Positions 16,325 to 25,229 of a stretch of 47,627 bases of DNA are shown piece by piece. Below the pieces are notes generated by a model. That model was not told where the DNA came from, did no database searches, and saw nothing but the letters and a program-made list of their open reading frames with translations. The translations under genes were made by a program, and so were the position numbers. Location: positions 1-47,627 of the forward strand of contig CAZKUR010000026.1 of NCBI GenBank assembly GCA_964556005.1, written 5' to 3'. This DNA is from CAZKUR01 sp964556005. Lineage in GTDB: Bacteria; Bacteroidota; Ignavibacteria; Ignavibacteriales; Ignavibacteriaceae. Position 1 is the first letter of the stretch; every line of letters starts with the position of its first letter.

Positions 16325-17296
16325 ATGGCAAATAAAATTTTAGCAGTATTGGAACAGCGGGAAGGTAAACTAAAACGCTCGGCCTTCGAGGCAGCCAGTG
16401 AAGCGGCGAAATTAGCTAAAGAATTGAATCTTGAAGTTGAAGCTGTTGTGATTGGGAATGATGTTGAAAATATTAATGAAATTTCTAAATATGGTATCGT
16501 TAAAATTGTTCTTTTTAAAAATGAAAATTTAAAAAACTATTCTGCAACCGCATATAGAGACGTAATTTCGGGATATGCAAATGAAACCGATGCCGATTAT
16601 TTATTGTTTGCCGATACTGCATTAGGTAAAGATCTTGCTCCTCGAGTTGCCGTGAAAATAAATGCAGGCTGTGTAGTCGATTGTATCAACTTGGAAGTTT
16701 CATCGGGTGAAATAACTGCAAAACGTCCTGTATATGCAGGTAAAGCTTACGTTGATGTTAAATTTAAAAGTTCAAAAAAAGTTATGACCATCCGGCCTAA
16801 TGTATTTAAAGCACAGCCCTCTGGGAATGGCATGCAACCTGAAGTAATTGTTAAAGAAGTGGATTCGCCAAATCTTAAAAATAGAGTCGTTGAATATAAA
16901 AAATCCGAAGGAAAGCTTGATGTTGCCGAAGCTGATATTATAGTTTCCGGCGGACGCGGATTAAAGGCAGCGGAAAACTTTCATCTTATCGAAGAGCTTG
17001 CAGATGCGTTAGGAGCAGCTGTAGGAGCTTCAAGAGCGGTTGTAGATGCGGGCTGGCGGCCTCACCGCGAACAAGTCGGTCAAACTGGGAAAACCGTTTC
17101 ACCTTCACTGTATGTCGCTTGCGGAATCTCCGGCGCAATCCAACATCTTGCCGGGATGTCATCTTCTAAGTATATTGTTGCTATTAATAAAGATAAAGAT
17201 GCTCCTATTTTTGCTGTTGCCGACTATGGAATAGCAGGTGATGTTTTCGAAATTTTGCCTGCATTGACTGAAGAAATTATTAAAATAAAATCATAA
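16325..17296 (+). CDS. etfA: Electron transfer flavoprotein, alpha subunit
   Basis: A 323-residue EtfA. The N-terminal part (1-190) has the ETF alpha/beta fold. The C-terminal FAD domain carries the classic run ADIIVSGGRGLKAAENFHLI, then ASRAVVDAGWRPHREQVGQT, GKTVSPSLYVACGISGAIQH and a final DAPIFAVADYGIAGD. It forms a heterodimer with the EtfB encoded just upstream. AGGG lies ten bases ahead of the ATG. The bifunctional-nuclease gene starts 9-18 bp after its stop, so all three genes are probably in one transcript. There is no sign of an ETF:quinone oxidoreductase nearby. Confidence 0.96.
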   Translation: MANKILAVLEQREGKLKRSAFEAASEAAKLAKELNLEVEAVVIGNDVENINEISKYGIVKIVLFKNENLKNYSATAYRDVISGYANETDADYLLFADTALGKDLAPRVAVKINAGCVVDCINLEVSSGEITAKRPVYAGKAYVDVKFKSSKKVMTIRPNVFKAQPSGNGMQPEVIVKEVDSPNLKNRVVEYKKSEGKLDVAEADIIVSGGRGLKAAENFHLIEELADALGAAVGASRAVVDAGWRPHREQVGQTGKTVSPSLYVACGISGAIQHLAGMSSSKYIVAINKDKDAPIFAVADYGIAGDVFEILPALTEEIIKIKS

Positions 17297-17305
17297 AAAA
17301 GACTG

Positions 17306-17911
17306 GTGAATCAAGTGCAAAAGGTTCAATGTGAAATATTAGGTTTATCCTCAAGCCCTTCGACTGGAGGAGCTTATGCAATTTTGTTGAAAGAAGTGAA
17401 CGGTAATAGACGGTTGCCGATTATAATCGGTGCTTTTGAGGCGCAGGCGATTGCCCTGGAAATAGAGGGAATTAAACCGCCGCGCCCGCTTACTCACGAT
17501 CTATTAAAAGAAGTTACTGATAATCTCGGTGCAGTAGTAAAGGAAGTTTTAATTGATGAATTACGTGAAAATACTTTTTATGCAAAAATCATTTTTGAAG
17601 TATCTACTTTAACAAATGAAGTGGACGCACGTCCGAGCGATGCGATAGCTTTAGCGGTTAGAGCCCAGGCACCTATTTATGTGATGGAAACGGTTATGCA
17701 GGCTGCTGCATTCGTTCCATCGGATGAATCCGATAAAGTAGTAAGCAGACGATCGATTGAGAAAGAAAGTTTGGATGAAAAAATACCCAACACAAAGGAA
17801 GCTAAAATTGCTGCCCTGCAAACAAAGCTGCGGGAAGCAATCGATGCGGAAGAATATGAGAGGGCGGCAAGGCTAAGGGACGATATCCAGAGACTTACTA
17901 ATAATAATTAG
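17306..17911 (+). CDS. Bifunctional nuclease (DUF151) with C-terminal UVR domain
   Basis: A 201-residue protein. Residues about 5-140 form the bifunctional nuclease (BFN/DUF151) domain: LGLSSSPSTGGAYAILLKE, RRLPIIIGAFEAQAIALE and ARPSDAIALAVRAQAPIYV are its signatures. Residues 164-198 are a UVR motif (LREAIDAEEYERAARLRDDI), as found in UvrB, UvrC and McsA, which mediates protein contacts. This two-domain layout is common in Bacteroidota and Chlorobi. The start is either the GTG at 17306 or the GTG at 17315; the second has GGTGA as a possible binding site and gives the usual short N-terminus. Its TAG overlaps the TAA of the convergent DUF2851 gene by two bases. Confidence 0.9.
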   Translation: MNQVQKVQCEILGLSSSPSTGGAYAILLKEVNGNRRLPIIIGAFEAQAIALEIEGIKPPRPLTHDLLKEVTDNLGAVVKEVLIDELRENTFYAKIIFEVSTLTNEVDARPSDAIALAVRAQAPIYVMETVMQAAAFVPSDESDKVVSRRSIEKESLDEKIPNTKEAKIAALQTKLREAIDAEEYERAARLRDDIQRLTNNN

Positions 17912-19395
17912 TCCTGGCCGAAAATCTTTTCTCCTATTTTGCATTCTAAACATTTGTTACGGGAACAATAACCTCTGAATAGCTCTATCATTCCCTGATA
18001 AAACACGCTGCGCTTCCAGGCATCCTCCAAATTCAACACTTGGGAAACTTCATTCACAAGATGGTTTTCACTTTGCTGTAGATAGATCATGTACAGCTTT
18101 TTAACTTTTTCTCCGCAGCTTTTCTTTCCGAATATCTCAAAATAATCGGATAAAACCGGGAGAATGACATTAATTATTATTTCATCAGCACGGGAAAGTC
18201 CTATAAAATATTTTATATCGACTTTGGAAACTTTATCGAAAACATAATGATTTTTCCAAAATCCTTCTCCTTTGACTATAATTAGATTCCGCAGCTCTTT
18301 TGTAATTCGTTTTAAATCGTAAAATTTCTCAAACAAAGTTATCATATTGTTTAACATCCTTGTATGAACCATCCTATCGATAAGCCGTGCACTGCCTGCC
18401 AATCTAATTGTAGGAAAATTTTGAGGACGCAGCTTGAAAAAATGCCATTGCGTCGAATTAAAAAACTGGCTGTCGTAAATAGATTTAATCTCACTCCAAT
18501 TTTCAACCAATTTTTTCACGTATGACGACGTTTCTTCATCGGGAAGATTTTGAACATCGGGCATCAATCCCCCGATATTAAAAAGGAGTGACTCAATACT
18601 TAAAACAAAATCATCTCTATCGCTGATCTTTTTAAAAATTTGAAAATCGATCGAACGGGCAAGCTTAACCATTATCTCTTTATTTTTTGAATAACCCAAC
18701 GCCTCAAAGATCGTTTCAAAAATCAATTGTTCCCAAAGACCGGTATTATTGAAATCAACATGAGTAAAATTTCTTTCATAAAATTTTGAATCAAGCTCAT
18801 ACTTAATATGCGGTTCTTTTAACTTAAGCTCGTTGAGGTATGTTATTTCCTTCAGCCTGGATAAGACTTTTTCACTTTTATTTTTAAACCTTTGAACCCC
18901 TAAGTCGCAAATAAAATCGAGCTTTTCATTTTTGTCTACCAGTTGGTTAACCTCGAAGCAAGTCATCCTGCTGACACGGTTTTTTCTTTCCGAAAGGATA
19001 GCTTTTTGAATATCCTTGCGAATATCTTCTTGTAAAAATTTGCCTAGCGAAATTGAATTAACTTTTCTGCCGTCCTGAGTAAATACGAAATACTGTTTAC
19101 TTTCATTATTTAAAGTAGCGTGTAAAATAACGCTGTTATATTTTTTATTTAGATAATGGCCGTGTGCTTTCCAGTCGTTATGATACCCGTCGATTTCCAC
19201 GTCGCCGTGATATGTTATGTTGCCTATTTTAATTCTTGCACCGATGAAATCGGGCCCGCCCAATTCGGAGTTTTGTACCCCGCTGTCAACAACCTCGATC
19301 TGTTGTCCGTCTTCGGTAATTAATGCTCTTTCATAATTTTGATTTTTCCAGATTTCATATAAAAATTTTTCGTGAACTTTAATTTTTTTATCCAT
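17908..19395 (-). CDS. DUF2851 family protein
   Basis: A 495-residue protein with the conserved N-terminal block of DUF2851, widespread in Bacteroidota, Chlorobi and relatives: EKFLYEIWKNQ, NSELGGPDFIGARIKIGN and YHGDVEIDGYHNDWKAHGH. The acidic and His-rich pattern GDVEID with HxxDW is nuclease-like, but no activity is established to my knowledge. The C-terminus is helical and ends with a cysteine group, CSRNKCLECKIG, which may bind metal. There is no signal peptide, so it is cytoplasmic. GAGGT ten bases before the ATG supports the start. Its stop overlaps the stop of the convergent nuclease gene. Confidence 0.88.
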   Translation of the reverse strand: MDKKIKVHEKFLYEIWKNQNYERALITEDGQQIEVVDSGVQNSELGGPDFIGARIKIGNITYHGDVEIDGYHNDWKAHGHYLNKKYNSVILHATLNNESKQYFVFTQDGRKVNSISLGKFLQEDIRKDIQKAILSERKNRVSRMTCFEVNQLVDKNEKLDFICDLGVQRFKNKSEKVLSRLKEITYLNELKLKEPHIKYELDSKFYERNFTHVDFNNTGLWEQLIFETIFEALGYSKNKEIMVKLARSIDFQIFKKISDRDDFVLSIESLLFNIGGLMPDVQNLPDEETSSYVKKLVENWSEIKSIYDSQFFNSTQWHFFKLRPQNFPTIRLAGSARLIDRMVHTRMLNNMITLFEKFYDLKRITKELRNLIIVKGEGFWKNHYVFDKVSKVDIKYFIGLSRADEIIINVILPVLSDYFEIFGKKSCGEKVKKLYMIYLQQSENHLVNEVSQVLNLEDAWKRSVFYQGMIELFRGYCSRNKCLECKIGEKIFGQD

Positions 19396-19476
19396 TAGGT
19401 TTTTTACCTCACTCTTCTGAAATTTCGCCGGAATTAGGAATTATATTTTTATACAAGAACGGGAAGAGATTTATTT

Positions 19477-19671
19477 TCATTTAATCAATTTCCCCTCATA
19501 TATAATTGTTGTTTGAAATTTTTCAAGCTTAAAAAACCTTGAAACAAATTTTAAAAAATAAACATACATCAATATCCCCACCGGAATTGATAAATAAATT
19601 ATTTTGAAAATATTCACTAAAATGTGGAAAATTGAAAAGGTACTTTCATCCTCAGCATGTTCAGATGTCAT
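19477..19671 (-). CDS. Possible small single-helix membrane protein
   Basis: A 64-residue frame from the ATG at 19671 (an upstream ATG at 19701 adds 10 residues). It has an acidic N-terminus (TSEHAEDEST), a long hydrophobic stretch of about 25 residues centred on IIYLSIPVGILMYVYFL, and a basic C-terminal tail ending EGKLIK. GGGAT nine bases upstream is a weak binding site. I recognise no family. The layout is plausible for a small inner-membrane protein, but the region is AT-rich and the frame could be accidental. Confidence 0.35.
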   Translation of the reverse strand: MTSEHAEDESTFSIFHILVNIFKIIYLSIPVGILMYVYFLKFVSRFFKLEKFQTTIIYEGKLIK

Positions 19672-19701
19672 GATATAAATCCCGCAATGCAGTACAATCA
19701 A

Positions 19702-19996
19702 AAATTTTAAATCACCTTCTTTTGAAGAAAAGAAAACCGGCGATTAAATGTAAAACATATGAATAAATGAACAAATAGTAAATTGAAAAATTAAACTATT
19801 GTCTCATCATTTTTTTGGTGCTTTTACTCATAAAATTCATAATGAAAAATGTTTAGAACAAATAACTTATGTTGTCACACTTCACTTATAAAATTTAATT
19901 TTTATCATCCGAATTTTTTTCATCTTAAATTTTTCTCCTCTCATCTTCCATCAACCATTTTCCATCAACTATCTTAAGTCGAACATTGCACTAAAT
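19702..19996. other. AT-rich intergenic region with heptamer repeats
   Basis: About 295 bp without a gene, between pyrF and the possible small membrane protein. It holds the short 7-bp-period repeat at 19942-19976. No terminator is visible after pyrF. Confidence 0.5.
19942..19976. repeat. Degenerate 7-bp tandem repeat
   Basis: Five heptamers in one register: catcttc, catcaac, cattttc, catcaac, tatctta. The YATCRAS-like unit resembles the heptamers at 34784-34860. It lies 20 bp past the pyrF stop. Confidence 0.5.
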
Positions 19997-20812
19997 TTAT
20001 GAATTAAATAATTTTTGAATTATATCATTCATAGATTTCAACTCATTTCCGGCAGCTTCTGCAAAATCTTTTTTGGCCGATTTGTAAAGAATACTTCTGC
20101 TTACATTTATTAAAAAATCACTCTTTTTATTTTTCTTAAAGACATTGACAATGCCGTTCATATCTCCACCCTGGGCACCAACACCCGGCAGCAGTACCGG
20201 CAGAGTTTTAAATAATTCAAAATTGTCTTCGAGCTCATTTAACCGGGTGGCACCGAAAACAATTCCGCAATTTTTATTTTTATTGATCATCTCTACTTTT
20301 CTGCAAACTTTTTGAAATACAAACGATCCGTCTTCCAATTTTAATTTTTCAAAATCATTTGCCCCGGGATTTGAAGTCAAAACAAGAATGAAATTTAATT
20401 TTTCATGATATTCGAGAAAAGGAGAAATCGAATCTTCACCCATGTACGGATTTACCGTTACGGCATCACAATTAAAGAATTCATAAACTGACTTTGCATA
20501 CATCCGTGATGAATTTCCAATATCGCCTCTTTTTGCATCGGCAATTACTAAAATATCATCCGGGATAAGTTCGATAGTTTTTTTTAAGGTTTCAAACCCG
20601 GAAATTCCTTCTCTTTCGTAGAATGCAAAATTCAACTTGTAAGCGGCTGCAAATTCTTGGGTGGCCTCAATAATATGGCTGTTGAATTCTAGAATGGGAT
20701 TACTAATCGATCTTAAATGAGATGGAAATTTATTTATATCCGGGTCGAGGCCGACGCAAACAAATTTTAAATCTTTATTGCTTGCACTTAATTTTTCTTG
20801 AGCTGAAATCAT
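19997..20812 (-). CDS. pyrF: Orotidine-5'-phosphate decarboxylase (type 2) PyrF
   Basis: A 271-residue enzyme that decarboxylates OMP to UMP, the last step of de novo pyrimidine nucleotide synthesis. The active-site motif DAKRGDIGN, with the Asp-Lys-Asp catalytic array, is present. VGLDPD near the N-terminus, VNPYMGEDS and the late LLPGVGAQGGD phosphate-binding loop fit the longer, type 2 subfamily found in Bacteroidota, Chlorobi and mycobacteria. It follows rodA by 45 bp on the same strand and may be the last gene of the purN-purH-mre-rodA unit. No Shine-Dalgarno is visible before the ATG. Confidence 0.95.
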   Translation of the reverse strand: MISAQEKLSASNKDLKFVCVGLDPDINKFPSHLRSISNPILEFNSHIIEATQEFAAAYKLNFAFYEREGISGFETLKKTIELIPDDILVIADAKRGDIGNSSRMYAKSVYEFFNCDAVTVNPYMGEDSISPFLEYHEKLNFILVLTSNPGANDFEKLKLEDGSFVFQKVCRKVEMINKNKNCGIVFGATRLNELEDNFELFKTLPVLLPGVGAQGGDMNGIVNVFKKNKKSDFLINVSRSILYKSAKKDFAEAAGNELKSMNDIIQKLFNS

Positions 20813-20857
20813 TTAACAAATTACTATAAAATTTATTTTTTATTAAAGGATGAAACA

Positions 20858-22087
20858 TCATGCATAATTTTTTCTTGTCCGGTAAACGTTGGCAACTATC
20901 CCGAGCATAAACATATTGACCAATAATGAGCTTCCACCGTAGCTTACAAACGGGAGCGGGATTCCAATAACCGGCATTAAACCGACAACCATTCCGATAT
21001 TTATGAAAAGATGAATCAGAAAAACCGAGAAAATGCCCAGCACAGTTAAGCTTAAGAATTCATCCTTTGCCAAAGAAGCTACTTTTAAGATCCGGTGAAA
21101 CAAATAAAAAAATAATCCGAGAGTAATGATTGCGCCGGCAAACCCAAACTCTTCTCCAATTACACAATAAATAAAATCCGTCCACTGTTCGGGAATGAAC
21201 TGTAATTGAGTTTGATGGCCTTCTAAAAATCCTTTTCCCCAGAATCCTCCCGAACCAATAGCAACCTTCGCCTGTATAGCATTATAGCCCGCGCCAAGCG
21301 GATCGGACATAGGGTTAATAAATGATTTTATCCTGTTTTGCTGATGAGTGCTTAAAGCCCTGTAAACATAATCTGTAAAGAAACCGGCTCCGAGATTTAA
21401 AGCGAAAATAGAACCGCTGAAAATTAAATTTTTTTTGAATAGAATTAATCCAACTCCAACTAAAATTATTGCAGCAAAAAAATAATAAAAACCGAATAAT
21501 GACGAGAGGGCAACAAACCCCGGAGATAACACAACAAAAAGTCCGAAGACACTTATTCCTTTCCAATAAATGACGGCAAGAATCAAAACGAGAAAAACTA
21601 AAGCTGTTCCCATATCCGGTTCCATAAGAATTAATGCAACGGGAACTAAACCGATAGTTAATGTTACAATTATATCGAAGAAAGATTCAATGTTTGCATT
21701 TTTCCTGCTGAGAAAATATGCAATCCCCATTATAGTGCCTATCTTGGCAAATTCTGAGGGTTGAAAACCGAATGCCCCTACTTCAAACCAGCTCTTTGCT
21801 CCGGAAATCCTTCTGCCTAAAACCAATACGGCAAGCAAAAGCATCAGGGATAAAAAGTACGTTGGCAATGCAATAGATTTAAATGTATTGCTCGGAAGAG
21901 AGTAAACGATAAAAAATACTATAAACGATATTATTCCCCAAACAACCTGCTTTTGAAAATTTCCGTGTGCCATAGGGTTATTGAATGTCGAACTGTAGAT
22001 TGCAGCCAGACCAATGCAAAAAAGCAGCAAAACCGGAATAAATAAACCTAAATCAAACCTGTCTTTTAATTTATAATCAATTCTCAA
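20858..22087 (-). CDS. rodA: Rod-shape SEDS peptidoglycan glycosyltransferase RodA
   Basis: A 409-residue SEDS family membrane protein that polymerises lipid II in the elongasome together with PBP2. About ten hydrophobic helices are visible. Signatures include QPSEFAKIGTIMGIAYFLSR, FIPEQWTDFIYCVIGEEFGF, which carries the family's conserved periplasmic loop, and PLPFVSYGGSSLLVNM near the C-terminus. The start is a TTG at 22085-22087 overlapping the end of mrdA by 11 bases; no in-frame ATG is available before the first helix. The overlap with mrdA points to coupled translation of the polymerase and its transpeptidase partner. Confidence 0.96.
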   Translation of the reverse strand: MRIDYKLKDRFDLGLFIPVLLLFCIGLAAIYSSTFNNPMAHGNFQKQVVWGIISFIVFFIVYSLPSNTFKSIALPTYFLSLMLLLAVLVLGRRISGAKSWFEVGAFGFQPSEFAKIGTIMGIAYFLSRKNANIESFFDIIVTLTIGLVPVALILMEPDMGTALVFLVLILAVIYWKGISVFGLFVVLSPGFVALSSLFGFYYFFAAIILVGVGLILFKKNLIFSGSIFALNLGAGFFTDYVYRALSTHQQNRIKSFINPMSDPLGAGYNAIQAKVAIGSGGFWGKGFLEGHQTQLQFIPEQWTDFIYCVIGEEFGFAGAIITLGLFFYLFHRILKVASLAKDEFLSLTVLGIFSVFLIHLFINIGMVVGLMPVIGIPLPFVSYGGSSLLVNMFMLGIVANVYRTRKNYA

Positions 22088-23894
22088 TGGATGCGCCTAA
22101 ATATTTTTGCGTTATCTCAGGAACAATTTGAGGATTAATTTTAGTTTTTTCTTCTTTCATATAAGCTTCAACCAATTTCTTTGCAATAGGCGCTGCATAT
22201 GTAGCGCCAAAACCGATATTTTCAATCACAACTGCAAAAGCAATTTGAGGATTTTTATACGGTGCAAAGCCAATGAAAAGGGCGTGATCTTTCCCATGCG
22301 GATTCTGGGCCGTACCTGTTTTACCGGCTATCTGTATACTGTCGGATTTAATTCCCCGTGCCGTGCCGTTTCCATTTACAACCAAAAACATCCCTTCTTT
22401 TACAACATCAAATATTTTTTTATCGATATGAACATCAACTTTCTTAAATTTTAACGGTACCATTTTACCTGTATTGTTATCAATGTAACCTTTTACAATA
22501 TGAGGGGTATATGTCACCCCGTCGTTAGCAACAAGCGAAACATACTTGGCTAACTGGATTGGCGTAACGCTTAACTCTCCCTGGCCTATGCCGAGGCTTG
22601 CCATAATGCTTCTCGGCCAATCCTTACCGTATAATTTTTCATAAAATTTTGAATCAGGTACGAAGCCCGCACTTTCTTCGTCAATATCGATACCGGTCGG
22701 CTGCCCAAAGCCGAATTTATGCAAATATTTTACCCAATTATCCATTCCGATTTTATAAATCAGATTATAAAAAAATACGTTGCATGATTTCTCAATTGCA
22801 TGAACTACATTCAAAGATCCGTGAACGGCATCGCATTTAAATGTCCTGCCGTATGTAAAATAACCTGGGCAATTAAATGTCGTGGAAGGAGTTATAACTC
22901 CCAAATCTAAAGCTGCAATCGCTTCGAGGGGTTTTATGGTAGACCCTGTCGGCTTTGCGGACATTGTTGCCCTGTTAAAAAGAGGCTTACCCGGGTTACT
23001 GTATAGTTTAGTCAAATAATCTTTGGATGTTACATACGAGAACTTATTCAGATCGTAATCGGGGGAACTGGCCATTGCCAGAATTCCTCCTGTTTTGGGA
23101 TTGATTGCAACCACCGCTCCTCTTTTACCTTTCAATTCTTCTTCGGCAACCTTTTGTACATCCGTATCGATTGAAAGTACAAGATCGTTTCCTTTAAGAG
23201 ATGGGATATCATTTTTACCGTTGTTAAACCTACCTATTTCCCTTCTCCTCGAATCAACCAGGATATAATCGTAACCTTTTTCGCCTCTTAATAATTTTTC
23301 ATAAGTTTTTTCGATCCCGTTGTAACCGATTACATCGCCAGGCTTGTAATAATTTTTATCCTTTTCAAGAATTTGAGGCGTTACCTCTTTTGTAAAACCG
23401 AACATTTGCGACCCCATAATTCCCGCAGGGTAACCTCTCTGCATTTCAACAATGTAGTCAACGCCGGGAAGATCTTCGGAATTTTCTTCAAGCCAGGAAA
23501 CTACTTTAAAATCGATACCTCTTTTAATTCTCACCGGGATATATTTTGAATATATTCTGTTATCATTTAAAATTTTATTTATATAACCCGAATCCACGCC
23601 AATGACCGTTTCAATAAGCCGGTTTAATTTTCTATTGTATTGTGCAGGAGTAATTCTGAGAGTATATGCCGGAACATCGTTCACAACTATGTTCATATTT
23701 CGGTCGTAAAAATTTCCGCGCAAGGGCGGCTGTTCAATCGATTTAATACTGTTGTTGGCGGCTTGGGTATTATATGTACCTTGCTGTATTATTTGCATTT
23801 GGAACAGGCGGAAGGTAAGTACGGCGAATACAGCTGTGAGGAACAAATATAGAACAGACTTCCTTTTTAACGATGCGAATCCTTCAGTTCTCAA
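22077..23894 (-). CDS. mrdA: Penicillin-binding protein 2 (elongasome transpeptidase)
   Basis: A 605-residue class B PBP that crosslinks peptidoglycan during rod elongation. A single N-terminal membrane helix lies at about 13-30. The dimerisation region follows (RGNFYDRNMNIVVNDVPAY). The transpeptidase domain carries the three active-site motifs: SxxK as STIK (318-321), SxN as SCN (370-372) and KTG (525-527). GGILAMASSPDYDLNKF is typical for the family. The start is a TTG at 23892-23894 that overlaps the mreD stop as TTGA, with AGGAG nine bases upstream. It pairs with the RodA encoded directly downstream. Confidence 0.96.
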   Translation of the reverse strand: MRTEGFASLKRKSVLYLFLTAVFAVLTFRLFQMQIIQQGTYNTQAANNSIKSIEQPPLRGNFYDRNMNIVVNDVPAYTLRITPAQYNRKLNRLIETVIGVDSGYINKILNDNRIYSKYIPVRIKRGIDFKVVSWLEENSEDLPGVDYIVEMQRGYPAGIMGSQMFGFTKEVTPQILEKDKNYYKPGDVIGYNGIEKTYEKLLRGEKGYDYILVDSRRREIGRFNNGKNDIPSLKGNDLVLSIDTDVQKVAEEELKGKRGAVVAINPKTGGILAMASSPDYDLNKFSYVTSKDYLTKLYSNPGKPLFNRATMSAKPTGSTIKPLEAIAALDLGVITPSTTFNCPGYFTYGRTFKCDAVHGSLNVVHAIEKSCNVFFYNLIYKIGMDNWVKYLHKFGFGQPTGIDIDEESAGFVPDSKFYEKLYGKDWPRSIMASLGIGQGELSVTPIQLAKYVSLVANDGVTYTPHIVKGYIDNNTGKMVPLKFKKVDVHIDKKIFDVVKEGMFLVVNGNGTARGIKSDSIQIAGKTGTAQNPHGKDHALFIGFAPYKNPQIAFAVVIENIGFGATYAAPIAKKLVEAYMKEEKTKINPQIVPEITQKYLGASIEN

Positions 23895-24379
23895 GCAGAT
23901 CTTCTCCTAGGCAAAAAGAAAATTAAGAATATGCTTATTGCCGACGTATATAAACCCGGCAGCATTCCCTGCTGAAAGAAAATCAAAAAAATGTTACGAT
24001 TCAATTCAATTGCAGAGAAGAATGAATAAACAATAGAATCGATTACAGCACATAATAAAACTATTAAAGCAAAATTATAACTTTTTAAATATTGCTCTCT
24101 TTTGTTTTCGTTTGAAAAATAACCCGCAATGAAACCGCTGATAGTTTTTGAAAGCATTGCGCTTCCCAGCAAGCTACCTGTAATTAAATCGAATAAAAGC
24201 CCGTATATGAAACCCAAAACCGTACCGTACACCTGACCGTTTTTAATTGCATAGAAAACAAGAAAAATTAAAACTAGATCAGGGATTACTCCATTAAGCG
24301 ATATTAATGGAATTACAGTTGTCTGCACAATAAGCACCGGTATAAAAATCAATATTGAAATTATAAAGTCGGAACGCAT
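23891..24379 (-). CDS. mreD: Rod-shape-determining protein MreD
   Basis: A 162-residue integral membrane protein with about five hydrophobic segments and few charged residues, the expected size and topology of MreD. PDLVLIFLVFYAIKNGQVYG and GFIYGLLFDLITGSLLGSAM are the most family-like stretches. Sequence conservation in MreD is low, so the call rests mainly on position between mreC and mrdA. It starts four bases after the mreC stop and its own stop overlaps the mrdA start. It links MreC to the cytoplasmic MreB filament. Confidence 0.93.
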   Translation of the reverse strand: MRSDFIISILIFIPVLIVQTTVIPLISLNGVIPDLVLIFLVFYAIKNGQVYGTVLGFIYGLLFDLITGSLLGSAMLSKTISGFIAGYFSNENKREQYLKSYNFALIVLLCAVIDSIVYSFFSAIELNRNIFLIFFQQGMLPGLYTSAISIFLIFFLPRRRSA

Positions 24380-24383
24380 CTAA

Positions 24384-25217
24384 TTATTTTCTATTATAAA
24401 AGTTTAATTCGAGACCGTCTTTTTCTTTGCTCTCAACAATCCCGAGTACAAAGACGTTTTCAATTCTGTCAAAATCGACGAAGGGAATAACCGAAACTTC
24501 ATTAAAAATTCCTGTTTGAACTTTGGATAATCCTCTTACGACACCAACCGGTAAAGGAACAGGAACTATGCTGCTTATATCGGAAGTAATTATCCTGTCA
24601 CCGGGTTCTATATCGTAGGTTTTCGGAACATTTACCATGATAAGATTATTTCCATCCCATTTCATTACGGCATCAACGCGACTTCTTTCATCCTTAACAG
24701 TTAATTTTAGATCTATATTATGAAGTGTTCTAACAATTGCATAATTATCCGAAGTAGAATTTACGATTCCTATTAAGCCTCTATCATTTATAACCGGCAT
24801 GCCGGGCTTTACTCCTTTGGAATTACCGGAATTAATAGTGATGATATTTTGAGTTTTTGAAAGCGATTTTGAAATAATAGCGGCAGAAATTAACGGGAAT
24901 TTGGTGGTATCCTTCAATCCCAATAAAGCTTTTAATTCTTCGTTTTGTATTGCGTATTCTCTAAGCTGGTTTACCCGGAGCATTAATTCTGCATTCACCT
25001 GTCGTAAGTTTTCATTTTCACTTTTAACTTGTGCTACGCTTATCAAATTGGTTACTAATGAGGTAACTGAGGCAAAGGTGCCGAATGCAATCGATCTTAC
25101 TTTTTTTATCCCGGGTTTTTGGTTTAAAGATAGCGTAACGAGGCTTGTGATGACGAGAACGACAAGGATTATATATTCTTTAAAATTATCCCATACCTTT
25201 AAAAAATATCTAATCAT
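24384..25217 (-). CDS. mreC: Rod-shape-determining protein MreC
   Basis: A 277-residue periplasmic scaffold with one N-terminal membrane helix (about 14-30), a coiled-coil stretch (ISVAQVKSENENLRQVNAEL, about 60-95) and the double beta-barrel domain (LISAAIISKSLSKTQNIITI onward, with KPGMPVINDRGLIGIV). It connects MreB and MreD with PBP2/RodA. It starts 12 bases after the mreB stop, without a clear Shine-Dalgarno, and is followed at four bases by mreD. The tight spacing supports co-expression in fixed order. Confidence 0.95.
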   Translation of the reverse strand: MIRYFLKVWDNFKEYIILVVLVITSLVTLSLNQKPGIKKVRSIAFGTFASVTSLVTNLISVAQVKSENENLRQVNAELMLRVNQLREYAIQNEELKALLGLKDTTKFPLISAAIISKSLSKTQNIITINSGNSKGVKPGMPVINDRGLIGIVNSTSDNYAIVRTLHNIDLKLTVKDERSRVDAVMKWDGNNLIMVNVPKTYDIEPGDRIITSDISSIVPVPLPVGVVRGLSKVQTGIFNEVSVIPFVDFDRIENVFVLGIVESKEKDGLELNFYNRK

Positions 25218-25229
25218 TAAACTACAACA

